Shown here: positions 17,156-25,893 of the stretch, piece by piece
Layout of the letters: the number at the start of each line of letters is the position of its first letter
How positions within the stretch are numbered: position 1 is the first letter of the stretch
NCBI RefSeq assembly: GCF_021028995.1
Contig: NZ_JAJJZG010000004.1
Span: 1 to 64,000 of the forward strand
Source: Halobacterium sp. KA-4
Lineage (GTDB): Archaea; Halobacteriota; Halobacteria; Halobacteriales; Halobacteriaceae
Reading direction: 5' to 3'
Length of the DNA stretch: 64,000 bases
Notes under the pieces: generated by a model
Told to the model about the DNA's origin: nothing
Seen by the model: the letters and a program-made list of their open reading frames with translations, nothing else
The model's database searches: none
Program-made: the position numbers and the translations under genes

Positions 17156-19450
17156 CTACACCCGGAACTCGAAGCGCGCGCCGCCGTCCGCGCCGTCGGT
17201 AACGCTGGCCGTCCAGCCATGGGCCTCCGCGATGTTCTTCACGATGGCGAGCCCGAACCCTGTGCCGTCCTCGTTTCTGGTTTCGCCGTTTTCGAAGACG
17301 TGCTCGCGGCGCTCGGGCGAGATGCCGCGGCCATCGTCCTCGACAAAGAAGCCTGGGACGCCGTCGAGGCAACCGACGGACACGGCCACGTCGCGGCCTC
17401 CGTGTTCGATGGCGTTCCGAAACAGGTTCTCCAGGAGCGAGCCCAACCGCGAGGGGTCAGCTTCCAACGTGGCGTCGTCGGCGACGTTGAGGGTGGCGTC
17501 CGCGGTGTCGACGTTCGCCCACGCGTCGTCGGCGGCCTCCGAGAGTGACAGCTCACGGACGTCGTCGAGGCTGCGGCCGTGGCGCGCGAGCGCGAGCACG
17601 CTCTCGATGATTTCGTGCATGCGATCCAGCGATGTGTCCATGCGCTCGAAGTACTCGTCGTCGCCGGTCTGCTCGGCAAGTTCGAGGTAGCCGCGGGCGA
17701 CGTTGAGGGGGTTGCGGAGGTCGTGACTGACGATGCTCGCGAACTCCTCGAGGCGGTCGTTCTGGCGTTCGAGTTCGCGCTCGTGTTCTTTCCGGTCGGT
17801 GATATCCGTGTACATCGCGTAGCCGTGGATGTTTGGCTCGTCAAGGCGGAACGGCACGACGTCAAGTAGGAAGTCCCGAGGGCCGTCGGCGGTCTCGCGG
17901 CGGACTTCGACGTTGATGTTCTGGCCGTCGAAGAGCTTCTGGTTGTATTCGTCGGCCTCGGCCTGCTCTTCCGCGGGAATAATGTAGTCGTCGATGTTCT
18001 CGCCGACGAGCTCGTCCTCGCTGTAGCCAAACACGTCCTCGAAGGCGGGGTTGACCGCGCGAACGAGTGGTTCGTTATTCTCCACGACGAAGCTCGCTGT
18101 GGGGCTGGGGACGTTCTCGAACAGCGCCGCGAGTCGGCTGTGTTCGCGCCGCAGGTCGGCTTCTCGGCGGCGGAGTTGGCGGACGCGCTCGGCGCGGTCG
18201 AGGGCGGCTTCGGCGTTCGTTGCGAGCACGCGCACGAGGTCGTGGTCGGTACTGTCGAAGCTCCCGGCGTCGGTCGCGCCAATCATTAGGACGCCGTGGT
18301 CGCCCAGCGGGTGGATTATCTCCTCGCGGATGACCGTCTCGGGGTTGTGGACGTTGGGCTGCCTGTGGACGTCCGTGAACGTTTTTGGTTCCCCGGATTC
18401 GTAGACGTCCCACGCGAGGCTCTCGCCGGCCTCGAACGTCGGCGGCGTGTCGCCGGTGACGGGGTCGGAGACGGACGCCGGCCGGAGTTCACCGGCGTCG
18501 GCCGCGGCGTAGAACACGCCGACGTACGGGAGTTCAAGGAGGTCGTCGGCGGCCTCCACGATGACTGCGGCGATGTCGTTGCGGTCGTCCACTACGAGCA
18601 TCCGCCGAGTCGCGTCGTGGAGCCCGGTGAGGGTGTGCTCGCGGTGGCGCTGCTCGGTGACGTCGCTGACGACCGCGAACGCGTCCGGGCCGTCCTGGTG
18701 GAGGAATTGCTTGACCGTGACCTCGAAGATGCGGCCGTCACCGGCGAACCCGGCTTCGAACGTCTTTGCGCCGTTTCCGGGGATGAACTGCTCAGGGTGC
18801 GCGTCGAAGCACGCGGCCAGCGACTTCCCCTGGAGGTCGGCTTCGTCGGTGCCGACGACGCGCTCCGCGGCGTCGTTGACGAGGCGGACTTCGGTGTCAC
18901 CGTCGGCAGTGACATCGTAGAGTACGAGTGCGTCGTCGTTCTGTTCGAACAGTTCGCGGAAGCGCGCTTCGCTTTCACGGAGGTCGCGCTGTGAGCGGAT
19001 GCGCTGGACGGCCTGGTAGGCGTGGGAGGCGAGCAGCTCCGCGAGTTCGACGTCGTCCTCATCGAAGCCCTCGGGTTCGTCCATGCCCGCTTGGAAGACG
19101 CCGATGTCGCCGATGGGGACGCTGACGACGGACTGTGGCGTACCGACTGGCGGGTCCGTGATGCGGGGGTCCTCGTGGATGTCCGCGACTAGCTGGGGTT
19201 CGCCGGTACGGTAAGTCTCCCCGGCGATGCCCTCGTCGGTGGGGATGCCGTCGACGCTTGGCGCGCGGCCGCTCCACGAGCGCACGGCCAGCATTCCGTT
19301 GGTCTCGGTTTCGACGACTGCCGAGGAGAAGTCGAACGCCGCCTCTGCGGCGTCGGCCATCGCGTCGTAGACCGCTTCCACGTCGTCGGCGCTCGCAACT
19401 TCAGTGGCGTAGGAGAGGAGGTCGCTACGGTAGTCGCGGTCACTCGTCAT
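17156..19450 (-). CDS. Soluble multi-sensor histidine kinase (GAF-PAS-GAF-PAS-HisKA-HATPase)
   Basis: A 764-aa cytoplasmic sensor kinase without membrane segments. Approximate domains are GAF 15-150, PAS 155-270, GAF 285-420, PAS 440-560, HisKA 565-630 and HATPase 665-764. The phospho-acceptor is H576 in SIVSHDLRNPLN. The ATP-lid boxes NAIEHG, DDGRGIS and GTGFGLAIVK are intact. The signal is probably a small molecule, light or redox, but no cofactor residue is diagnostic. The ATG at 19450 lies within the end of the HalX response regulator (11-bp overlap), so the pair is co-translated and should work together. Confidence 0.9.
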   Translation of the reverse strand: MTSDRDYRSDLLSYATEVASADDVEAVYDAMADAAEAAFDFSSAVVETETNGMLAVRSWSGRAPSVDGIPTDEGIAGETYRTGEPQLVADIHEDPRITDPPVGTPQSVVSVPIGDIGVFQAGMDEPEGFDEDDVELAELLASHAYQAVQRIRSQRDLRESEARFRELFEQNDDALVLYDVTADGDTEVRLVNDAAERVVGTDEADLQGKSLAACFDAHPEQFIPGNGAKTFEAGFAGDGRIFEVTVKQFLHQDGPDAFAVVSDVTEQRHREHTLTGLHDATRRMLVVDDRNDIAAVIVEAADDLLELPYVGVFYAAADAGELRPASVSDPVTGDTPPTFEAGESLAWDVYESGEPKTFTDVHRQPNVHNPETVIREEIIHPLGDHGVLMIGATDAGSFDSTDHDLVRVLATNAEAALDRAERVRQLRRREADLRREHSRLAALFENVPSPTASFVVENNEPLVRAVNPAFEDVFGYSEDELVGENIDDYIIPAEEQAEADEYNQKLFDGQNINVEVRRETADGPRDFLLDVVPFRLDEPNIHGYAMYTDITDRKEHERELERQNDRLEEFASIVSHDLRNPLNVARGYLELAEQTGDDEYFERMDTSLDRMHEIIESVLALARHGRSLDDVRELSLSEAADDAWANVDTADATLNVADDATLEADPSRLGSLLENLFRNAIEHGGRDVAVSVGCLDGVPGFFVEDDGRGISPERREHVFENGETRNEDGTGFGLAIVKNIAEAHGWTASVTDGADGGARFEFRV

Positions 19451-20036
19451 CGGCTGAGAGCCGGCGGAACAGGACTTCGTAGTCGTCCTCGTCGAACTCA
19501 TCGACAACGTCGTCGAGCCGGCTCCGGAGGTCGTCGAGGCGGTCTTCGAGCGTTTCGAACTCCGCCGATTCGGTGACGCTCGGATCGTTGGACTCGGTGA
19601 GTAGTGCGTGTTTCCGGGCGGCGGCGAAGTACCGTTGGACGGTCTCGTCGTAGGCCGAGCGGCGGAGGAGGCGGTCGACGGTCTCGCGGAGGGTCTCGCG
19701 GTCGACGGGTTTGCGTAGGTAGTCGTCGAAACCGAGGTCGACGATGTCGAGTTCGGGCTCGACGGCGGTTACCATCGCGACGCGGCAGTCGAGGCCGCGC
19801 TCACGGATGGTTTCGAGGACGTCGTCGCCGGAGACGCCAGGCATCTGTCGGTCCAGTAGGACCACGTCGACGTCCTCGTCGAGGGCGGTGAGGGCGGCTT
19901 CGCCGTCGTAGGCGGTCTCGACGGTGTATCGGTCGCGGAGCCAGATGGCGTAGAGGTCGGCGAGTCCTTCCTCGTCGTCGACGACCAGCACTGTGGCTTC
20001 GTCGGCGCTTGCGTCGTCCGAACCTTCCCCTGTCAT
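19440..20036 (-). CDS. HalX-domain response regulator
   Basis: A 198-aa protein. The receiver domain (about 14-125) has the acidic pair in VVDDEEG, the phospho-acceptor D62 (VLLDRQMPG) and the conserved Lys in DYLRKPVD. The C-terminal HalX domain (about 135-190) is a helical, acidic coiled-coil module known only from haloarchaea. There is no DNA-binding domain, so output is through protein contacts. I started at the ATG at 20036; a longer frame has an unlikely leader. It is translated just before, and overlaps, the histidine kinase. Confidence 0.9.
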   Translation of the reverse strand: MTGEGSDDASADEATVLVVDDEEGLADLYAIWLRDRYTVETAYDGEAALTALDEDVDVVLLDRQMPGVSGDDVLETIRERGLDCRVAMVTAVEPELDIVDLGFDDYLRKPVDRETLRETVDRLLRRSAYDETVQRYFAAARKHALLTESNDPSVTESAEFETLEDRLDDLRSRLDDVVDEFDEDDYEVLFRRLSADDE

Positions 20037-20109
20037 AGTTGTCCGCGTACCGCGGGTCTGGCGAACCTTCGACGTGTACCTATTTATGGATGTTGCAAGT
20101 TGAAAATCT

Positions 20110-20136
20110 CCGTCGTTCAAGGCGGGGAGGATGTCA
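20110..20136 (+). repeat. Degenerate IS605-type right end
   Basis: CTCC...GTTCAAGGCGGGGAGGATGTCA resembles the end of the haloarchaeal tnpB elements seen at 31977 and 32976 (GGAGGATGTC), but the stem is imperfect. It is a relic between the response regulator and the glycosyltransferase gene, with no transposase nearby. Confidence 0.45.
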
Positions 20137-20157
20137 ACGCTTGTTGCCGACCGGACT

Positions 20158-20173
20158 TTTTGGTAAGCCTAAA
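20158..20173. promoter_or_regulatory. DtxR-type operator candidate upstream of the GT2 gene
   Basis: TTTTGG-TAAG-CCTAAA matches the TTTAGG-N4-CCTAAA palindrome at four other strong sites in this window, with one mismatch in the left arm. Its right arm runs into CCTAAAATAA, a TATA-like sequence about 26 bp before the ATG at 20199. Binding would block the promoter. Confidence 0.55.
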
Positions 20174-20198
20174 ATAACGGGGCGTCCTACCGGCTGTC

Positions 20199-20906
20199 AT
20201 GTCCGAGTCAGAGGCGCCGTACACGCTCGACGACGTTACCGTCGTCATGGGAACGTACAATGAGGAAGCCGCAATTGCGACCGTCCTCGAAGACATCGAC
20301 AACGTCACGGACGGCCGCGCATCCGTCGTCTGCGTCGACAGCTCGTCCGACCGAACGCCCGAAATCGCACGCGAGCACGGCGCTCGCGTCGTTGAACAAG
20401 AGCCGCTCGGCTACGGCGTCGCCGTCCGGTCGGCGCTGTACGAGGCCGACACCGAGGTCGTGATCACGACCGACTGCGACGACACCTACCCGATGGAGCG
20501 CATCCCGGACTTCCTCGAGTACGTCAACGAGGGGTACGACGTCGTCAGCGGCGACCGCCTCTACTGGGGTGCCGACGAGATGCCCGCCGTCAACCGCCTC
20601 GGCAACGCCACGTTCGCCGCCATCGCGTCGCTATTCGTCGGCGAGCGCGTTCACGACACCACCACGGGGATGCGCGCGTACCGCCGCGACGTTATCCAGG
20701 ACATCGACTGGACGCAGAACACGGGTCTCTCCGCGGAACTGCTGATTCGACCGCTCTGCCGGGACTACGACGTCATCGAGGTCCCCATCGAGTACGACGA
20801 GCGCCTCGGCGAGACGAAACTCGACCCGCTCTCGGGCGGCGCCGAAATCATGGGATCCATTCTGAAAGTGTGTGTGGAGGAACGGCTCCACGGGCTGCTG
20901 CATTGA
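20199..20906 (+). CDS. Family 2 glycosyltransferase (dolichol-phosphate sugar synthase type)
   Basis: A 235-aa cytoplasmic GT-A enzyme. It shows the opening TVVMGTYNEEAAI, the nucleotide-sugar site VCVDSSSDRTPEI, the metal site TTDCDDTYP and the acceptor-side motif HDTTTGMRAYRRDV. These match dolichyl-phosphate mannose/glucose synthases that load a sugar on a lipid carrier for protein N-glycosylation or exopolysaccharide. It has no C-terminal membrane helices. It is preceded by a metal-type operator and faces the convergent membrane glycosyltransferase at 21097, so both may serve the same glycan. Confidence 0.85.
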   Translation: MSESEAPYTLDDVTVVMGTYNEEAAIATVLEDIDNVTDGRASVVCVDSSSDRTPEIAREHGARVVEQEPLGYGVAVRSALYEADTEVVITTDCDDTYPMERIPDFLEYVNEGYDVVSGDRLYWGADEMPAVNRLGNATFAAIASLFVGERVHDTTTGMRAYRRDVIQDIDWTQNTGLSAELLIRPLCRDYDVIEVPIEYDERLGETKLDPLSGGAEIMGSILKVCVEERLHGLLH

Positions 20907-20935
20907 TATCCTCCTCCGCGTTCACGGGGAGGAAT
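20907..20935 (-). repeat. IS605-type right-end relic after the GT2 gene
   Basis: Read on the minus strand, a CCTCCCCGTGAACGCGGAGG hairpin (one mismatch, TTCA/TGAA loop) leads to GAGGATATC, close to the GGAGGATGTC ends elsewhere. It starts at the GT2 stop codon. The sequence behind it (to about 21090) has short repeats such as GGGAGTGCCA but no transposase. Confidence 0.5.
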
Positions 20936-20971
20936 CCCGAGCGGTGGGAGTGCCAGGTCTGACAGCTCACC

Positions 20972-21006
20972 GAACAGCCAGTCAGTGCGAATCTAACTGG
21001 CTGTTC
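20972..21006. terminator. Strong hairpin between convergent glycosyltransferase genes
   Basis: GAACAGCCAGT (20972-20982) and ACTGGCTGTTC (20996-21006) form a perfect 11-bp stem with a 13-nt loop. It may end both converging transcripts or be the inner stem of a defective transposon. No T-run follows, so the terminator reading is uncertain. Confidence 0.35.
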
Positions 21007-21096
21007 ACGGACTGAGTGGGTGGGAGTACTGGGAGTGCCAAGCCCCCGGGGACTCCTATCCTCGGTCAGATAGGGACTCTCAGAGTTGTTTGTGCC

Positions 21097-23163
21097 TCAA
21101 GGGAGTCCCCCAGACTTCGACGGACTCGGAGTCACCGACGTGTTCACGTAGGCGCCGTCCGGCCCGACGCCGGGCACGTACGCGGCGCCACCCTCGCAGT
21201 TCCGCAGGTCTGTGCAAAGTTCGCGGTACGGCGTCAACGTCTGGTACTCCCCGTCGGCTCGCTCAATGGGGAACCGGACGCGGTACGCGAACCCCGCGCC
21301 GTAGCCGCCGTCGACGTGCGCGTCCAGCACGACACTTACTCCGTCCTCGACCGGTATCGACGCGGTCTCATCGCCGGCCGACAGTCGCATTCGGCCGTCC
21401 GCGACCACAAGGTCGATGTTCGCGCGCGACGCGTTCTGTGGCGTGAGCGTAACGTACGTCTCTTCATCGGCCGCCGATACCGTGAGCGTCACCGTCTCCG
21501 TCCACGACGGCAGCCCCAGTTCCGCGTTCACGGTCAGCGAGTCGCCCGATGCGACGTGGATTCGCCGGAGGTCGGGGTCGACGGGGTCGTCGCCGTACGG
21601 CGACCACGACCCACGGTAGACGTACCGGTAGAATACGCGGTCCGGATATTCGGCGGCGATGTCGAGCGGCCGCTCGTTGACCGCATAGACGGTGCGGCCG
21701 TCGAAGCTCGGGTTGTTACGCAGCGGCTGGAACGGGTGGTTCAGCCAGTCACCGTACGGGTCCGGGAGGAAGACGACGCTGTTCGTGGGCGGTTTGGGTT
21801 CGAACGGCTCGTAGGCCGCCTCGTAGTGGTCGGTGAGTTCAGCGTTGTCCCGTACCTGTTCGGCGGTCGCTGACGCCGCGACGCCGCCGAGTACTGCGCT
21901 CGCGACGAGTAGCACGGCGAGCGTGGCTGCGACGGCGCGGCTCGTCGAAAGTCGGTTCGTAGCCGCGTCGCGAACACGGTCGGCGGCAGCGAGCACTCCC
22001 GTCGCGGCGAACGCGCTCACGGGTACGAGCAGGTCGAAGTGGTAGTACGGCCCGAGCGTCGTAATCAGGCCGTTCGGGTCCTCGACGTCTCCGAGGACGT
22101 TGAAGTTCCCCCAGAAGTAGATGTTCCCAACGACGACGCTGGCGGCGACGCCCGCGAGCACGGCCTGCTGCCACGCCCAGCCCCGACGGTGTGTCACGAG
22201 CGCGCCGACGGCGGCCAGCGGCACGCCGAGAACGCCGAGTGGCGCCCACTCCGTGACGAACTGTTCGAGGACGCTGGCGTTCGCGCGCAGCGCGAGCCTG
22301 GGGGTGTACTGGATTTCGTGGTTCAGTATCTCGCGGCGGCCGAAGCCGAGGCCGTCCAGCGGCGCGAACGCCTGATATGGGAACATCAGCGGGTCACCCG
22401 TAACGACGGCGTTGTACGCGAGCGTGACGGCGACGCCGCAGAGACCGAGGCTGGCAGTCGCGACGCGGCGCCGGAATAGCGCGGAGAGGTGGCGATCCTG
22501 GAACGGTTCGCGGAGTGTCCAGACGGCGTGGACGATGAACGGCGTCGCGAACAGGACTGCCGTATAGGGACGCGAGAAGAACGCGAGGCCGATAGCGGCC
22601 CCCGCGACGGCCGCCCAGCGGACGCTCCCGGTGCGTTCGGCACGGAAGTACGCGAGCGCGAATGCGAGGTTGAGCATCGTCGTCGGCGCGTACGGGAGGA
22701 AGACGGCAGACTGCATGAGGAACAGCGGCGAGCAAAGCAGCACGACGGCGGCGAGTACGCCCGTGCGGTGGTCGAACGGCTCCCGGACGACGCCGTAGAG
22801 GAGCGCGACGTTGGCGGCGGCGACGGCGGGGAGCGCGTATCGGTATGCGCCCGCGAGTTCGCCGAGCGCGTAAATGGCGGCCGTGACAGGCGCGTACTTC
22901 GAGTAGAGGCCGCGCGGCGAGTCCACGAAGAACCATGGGCGGAACGAGCCCTCGACGGGCGGGTGGAGGAACAGTTTGCCGTCGAGCAGCATCGCGGCCT
23001 GTTGGAGGTAGACGGCTTCGTCGTGGTTCGTGGAGTGGTACGGAAAGACGGTGACGGAGAGCACGTACGCCGTGACCGCGGCGACAACCGCGAGCGCGGC
23101 GGGCGCGAGAAACTGACTGCCGCGGACGCGAGTGACGAGTCGGCGGATGCGCCCGTCCGTCAT
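21097..23163 (-). CDS. Multi-spanning GT39-type glycosyltransferase
   Basis: A 688-aa membrane protein with about ten helices in the first 440 residues. A long extracytoplasmic domain (about 445-688) is predicted to be beta-rich. NHDEAVYLQQAAML near residue 55 is the first-loop Asp-Glu motif of ArnT/PMT-type (GT-C) transferases, which move a lipid-linked sugar to an acceptor outside the membrane. The ATG at 23163 overlaps the ABC-ATPase stop (ATGA), so it is the last gene of the iron-type ABC operon. That position for a glycosyltransferase is unusual. The acceptor is unknown. Confidence 0.75.
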   Translation of the reverse strand: MTDGRIRRLVTRVRGSQFLAPAALAVVAAVTAYVLSVTVFPYHSTNHDEAVYLQQAAMLLDGKLFLHPPVEGSFRPWFFVDSPRGLYSKYAPVTAAIYALGELAGAYRYALPAVAAANVALLYGVVREPFDHRTGVLAAVVLLCSPLFLMQSAVFLPYAPTTMLNLAFALAYFRAERTGSVRWAAVAGAAIGLAFFSRPYTAVLFATPFIVHAVWTLREPFQDRHLSALFRRRVATASLGLCGVAVTLAYNAVVTGDPLMFPYQAFAPLDGLGFGRREILNHEIQYTPRLALRANASVLEQFVTEWAPLGVLGVPLAAVGALVTHRRGWAWQQAVLAGVAASVVVGNIYFWGNFNVLGDVEDPNGLITTLGPYYHFDLLVPVSAFAATGVLAAADRVRDAATNRLSTSRAVAATLAVLLVASAVLGGVAASATAEQVRDNAELTDHYEAAYEPFEPKPPTNSVVFLPDPYGDWLNHPFQPLRNNPSFDGRTVYAVNERPLDIAAEYPDRVFYRYVYRGSWSPYGDDPVDPDLRRIHVASGDSLTVNAELGLPSWTETVTLTVSAADEETYVTLTPQNASRANIDLVVADGRMRLSAGDETASIPVEDGVSVVLDAHVDGGYGAGFAYRVRFPIERADGEYQTLTPYRELCTDLRNCEGGAAYVPGVGPDGAYVNTSVTPSPSKSGGLP

Positions 23164-24290
23164 CCCTGTTTGGGGTACCATGCGAGTGAGTGGTCGGCGA
23201 CGAGGTCGACGGTGACGGGTTCGCCGACTGTCATGTCCTCAGCGTGGTTGTGGAGGCAGCGTACGAGATCGCCGTTGTCCAGTTCGACGTGGTAGATGAA
23301 CGAGGGGCCGGTGTACTGTCGGCGGACGATTGTGCCGTTGGCGTTGGCTTCGTTCTCGGGGACGGCGCGGAGGTCGTCCGGGCGCACGAGTACGTCAACC
23401 ATCGCGCCCGCGTAGCCATCCGCGAGCCCCTTCAGGAGGGTGCGGTCGTAACTCCCTATAGAGGTGTCGACGGTGTCGCTGCCAACGCGCGCGGAGAGGA
23501 ACCCGGCCTGTCCAAGGAACGACGCGACGAAGCGCGACTCGGGGTGTTCGAACACTTCCTCGGGGTCGCCGATCTGTTCGAGTTGGCCGTCGTTGAGCAC
23601 TGCAACGCGGTCCGAGATGGAGAGTGCTTCCTCTTGGTCGTGGGTGACGGAGACAGCCGTGACACCGGCCTCCTTGAGGATGCGCCGGACTTCCTCACGC
23701 ATTTCCACGCGCAGCCGGACGTCCAGATTCGAGAACGGTTCGTCGAGCAGCAGGATGTCGGGTTCGGGCGCAAGGCTGCGCGCGAGTGCGACACGCTGCT
23801 GTTGGCCGCCCGAGAGCTGGTCGGGCGAGCGGTCGCCCATCCCGGGCATGTCCACAAGGTCGAGGAGGTCGTCGACGCGCTCGTCGGCGGCGTCGCCGTC
23901 GCGATCGGTGAGCCCGAACGCGACGTTTTCCCGGACCGAGAGGTGGGGGAACAGTGCGAAGTCCTGGAAGACGATGCCGACGCCGCGGGACTCGGCCTCT
24001 ATGAACGTTGACGGCCCGGCGACTTCCTCGTCCGCCAGCGAGATGACGCCCTCGCTGGGGCGTTCGAGGCCGGCGAGCATGCGTAGCGTCGTCGTCTTCC
24101 CGCAACCCGACGGCCCAAGAAGTGTGAGAAGTTCGCCGTCGCGGACGGACAGCGAGAGGTCCGTGACCGCGGTCTCGGAGCCGTACTCCTTGGTCACGCC
24201 GTCGAGTTCGAGGACTGCGTCGGCGGCGTCGGTCGGTCCGTCTATGTCGGGCTCGACCGCCGCGTTCGTCGTAAGTTCGCTGTCAGCCAT
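23160..24290 (-). CDS. Iron(III)-type ABC transporter ATP-binding protein
   Basis: A 376-aa ATPase of the FbpC/PotA class. Walker A is GPSGCGKTT, the signature is LSGGQQQRVALARSL and Walker B is DILLLDEPFSN. The switch His is in VSVTHDQEEA. A TOBE domain (about 285-370) sits at the C-terminus. The ATG at 24290 overlaps the permease stop by eight bases. A longer frame exists upstream, but it lies inside the permease gene and has shadow-like composition. It energises import with the two genes before it. Confidence 0.9.
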   Translation of the reverse strand: MADSELTTNAAVEPDIDGPTDAADAVLELDGVTKEYGSETAVTDLSLSVRDGELLTLLGPSGCGKTTTLRMLAGLERPSEGVISLADEEVAGPSTFIEAESRGVGIVFQDFALFPHLSVRENVAFGLTDRDGDAADERVDDLLDLVDMPGMGDRSPDQLSGGQQQRVALARSLAPEPDILLLDEPFSNLDVRLRVEMREEVRRILKEAGVTAVSVTHDQEEALSISDRVAVLNDGQLEQIGDPEEVFEHPESRFVASFLGQAGFLSARVGSDTVDTSIGSYDRTLLKGLADGYAGAMVDVLVRPDDLRAVPENEANANGTIVRRQYTGPSFIYHVELDNGDLVRCLHNHAEDMTVGEPVTVDLVADHSLAWYPKQG

Positions 24291-25893
24291 TGTATCGTTC
24301 CTGTGCGAGGATGACGACCATCGAGAGCGCGGACACGCCCACGAGTACGAGCGCGGGTATCGCGGCCGCGCCGTACGAGCCGGCCCCTCTAACGAGCCAG
24401 ATGTACGAGACGAGGGTTTCAAAGCCTATCGGACTCAGCATTAGCGTCGCTGGAAGCTCCTTCATCGTCGTGAGGAAGACCAGCGCCGCGCCGGCGGCGA
24501 CGCCGGGCGCGATGAGCGGCAGCGTCACCTTCCGGAACGCACCCATTGGGGACCGGCCGAGCGTGCGTGCGGCCTCCGTGAGCTTCGGATCCACCTGAAG
24601 AACCGACGACCGGACGGTGCCGACCGCCTGCGGGAGGAAGCGCACAACATACGCGAACACGAGCAGCGGCACGGTCTTGTACAGCGACTGGGCGAACTCC
24701 GTGGAGAGGTACAGCAGCGCGAGCCCGACGACGACGCCTGGGACCGCATAGCCGACATACGTCAGACGGTCCGCGAGCGTCGATAACAGCGACGTCGAGC
24801 GAGCAGCGTACCCAGCGACGGGTAGCGCGAGTAGCGAGGCGGCGACGGCAGCGGCGACAGCCACCTTCAGGGAGTTCCACGCGACGGCGGGCTCGAACTC
24901 GAAGACCGCAGCGCCAGCCTGCTCGAACCACCACGCGAGTACGCCCAACGGCACGCCGAGCGAGAGCACGGCGATACTTGCGCAGAACACCAGCGCGGGC
25001 CATTTCCACGCACCGAGCGTGATTTGGCCGGGCTGGCGGGAGCCCCGGGAGATGTACGACGCGTTGGCGTCGCTGCCGATGCGGGACTCCAGCGCGAGCA
25101 CGACCGCGACCACCGCGAGCAACTGCAGGGAGAGCAACGCGGGGTAGCCCTCGGGGACACCGAGGCTGCGCTGCGCGACATAAATCTGCTGGGTGAACAC
25201 CTCGTAGCGCATGATAGAGGGCGTCCCGAAGTCCGAGAGCGCGTATAGCGCAGCGAGCAGCGCGCCCGCGGTAACGCCGGGCAGAATCTGGGGGACAGTG
25301 ACGCGCTTGAACGCTTCCCACCGCGAGTGGTTGAGGGTGCGCGCGGCCTCGACGAGCGTTCCGTCAAACGAGAGCAACGCGGCTCGCGTAGTCAGGAAGA
25401 CGTAGGGATACGTGAACAGAACCAACACGAGCGCGGTGCCGTGGAGCCCGTAGATAGCAGGGATGCGTTCAACCCCAAGTGGAGCGAGTGCATCCGCAAG
25501 GTCGCCCTGCGGACCGAACGCGGAGACAAACGTGAACGCGCCAATATAGCTCGGGACAACCAGCGGGAGCGCTGCGACAACCGTCCAGAACCGCCGCCCC
25601 GGGAGGTCGGTTTGGACGGTGAGCACAGCCAGCGGCACGCCGACGAGCACGCACCCCAGTGTCACCCAGAACACGAGTACGAGGCTGTTGAGAAGCACGT
25701 CGAGGCTGTCGGTCTCGGTGAGCAGGCCGACGAGGTGGCCGAATCCGTAGTTCGACGCGCGGACGAGTAGGCCGACCAGCGGCAGGGAGACGAACGCCGC
25801 GACGGCACCGGCCAGCACTGCGAGCGAGAGCCCCGGCTCGTCGTCGCCGCCGACGGCGTCGCGGAGGCGTGCGAGGCGCTCGCTGACTGCCAT
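24283..25893 (-). CDS. Iron(III)-type ABC transporter permease (FbpB-like)
   Basis: A 536-aa double permease with about 12 helices. Each half holds a binding-protein-dependent transport motif facing the ATPase: EAARTLNHSRWEAFKRVTVP in the first and EAARTLGRSPMGAFRKVTLP in the second. This two-in-one layout is typical of FbpB-class ferric iron importers; thiamine permeases are the close alternative. It begins directly after the binding-protein stop, with no spacing. Confidence 0.9.
   Translation of the reverse strand: MAVSERLARLRDAVGGDDEPGLSLAVLAGAVAAFVSLPLVGLLVRASNYGFGHLVGLLTETDSLDVLLNSLVLVFWVTLGCVLVGVPLAVLTVQTDLPGRRFWTVVAALPLVVPSYIGAFTFVSAFGPQGDLADALAPLGVERIPAIYGLHGTALVLVLFTYPYVFLTTRAALLSFDGTLVEAARTLNHSRWEAFKRVTVPQILPGVTAGALLAALYALSDFGTPSIMRYEVFTQQIYVAQRSLGVPEGYPALLSLQLLAVVAVVLALESRIGSDANASYISRGSRQPGQITLGAWKWPALVFCASIAVLSLGVPLGVLAWWFEQAGAAVFEFEPAVAWNSLKVAVAAAVAASLLALPVAGYAARSTSLLSTLADRLTYVGYAVPGVVVGLALLYLSTEFAQSLYKTVPLLVFAYVVRFLPQAVGTVRSSVLQVDPKLTEAARTLGRSPMGAFRKVTLPLIAPGVAAGAALVFLTTMKELPATLMLSPIGFETLVSYIWLVRGAGSYGAAAIPALVLVGVSALSMVVILAQERYNG

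Noticed and set aside
22394-23295. Long Arg/Glu-rich frames antisense to the membrane glycosyltransferase and ABC genes
   Set aside because: High-GC genomes give long open shadows; these are Arg-, Pro- and His-rich without motifs and have no promoter or start context.
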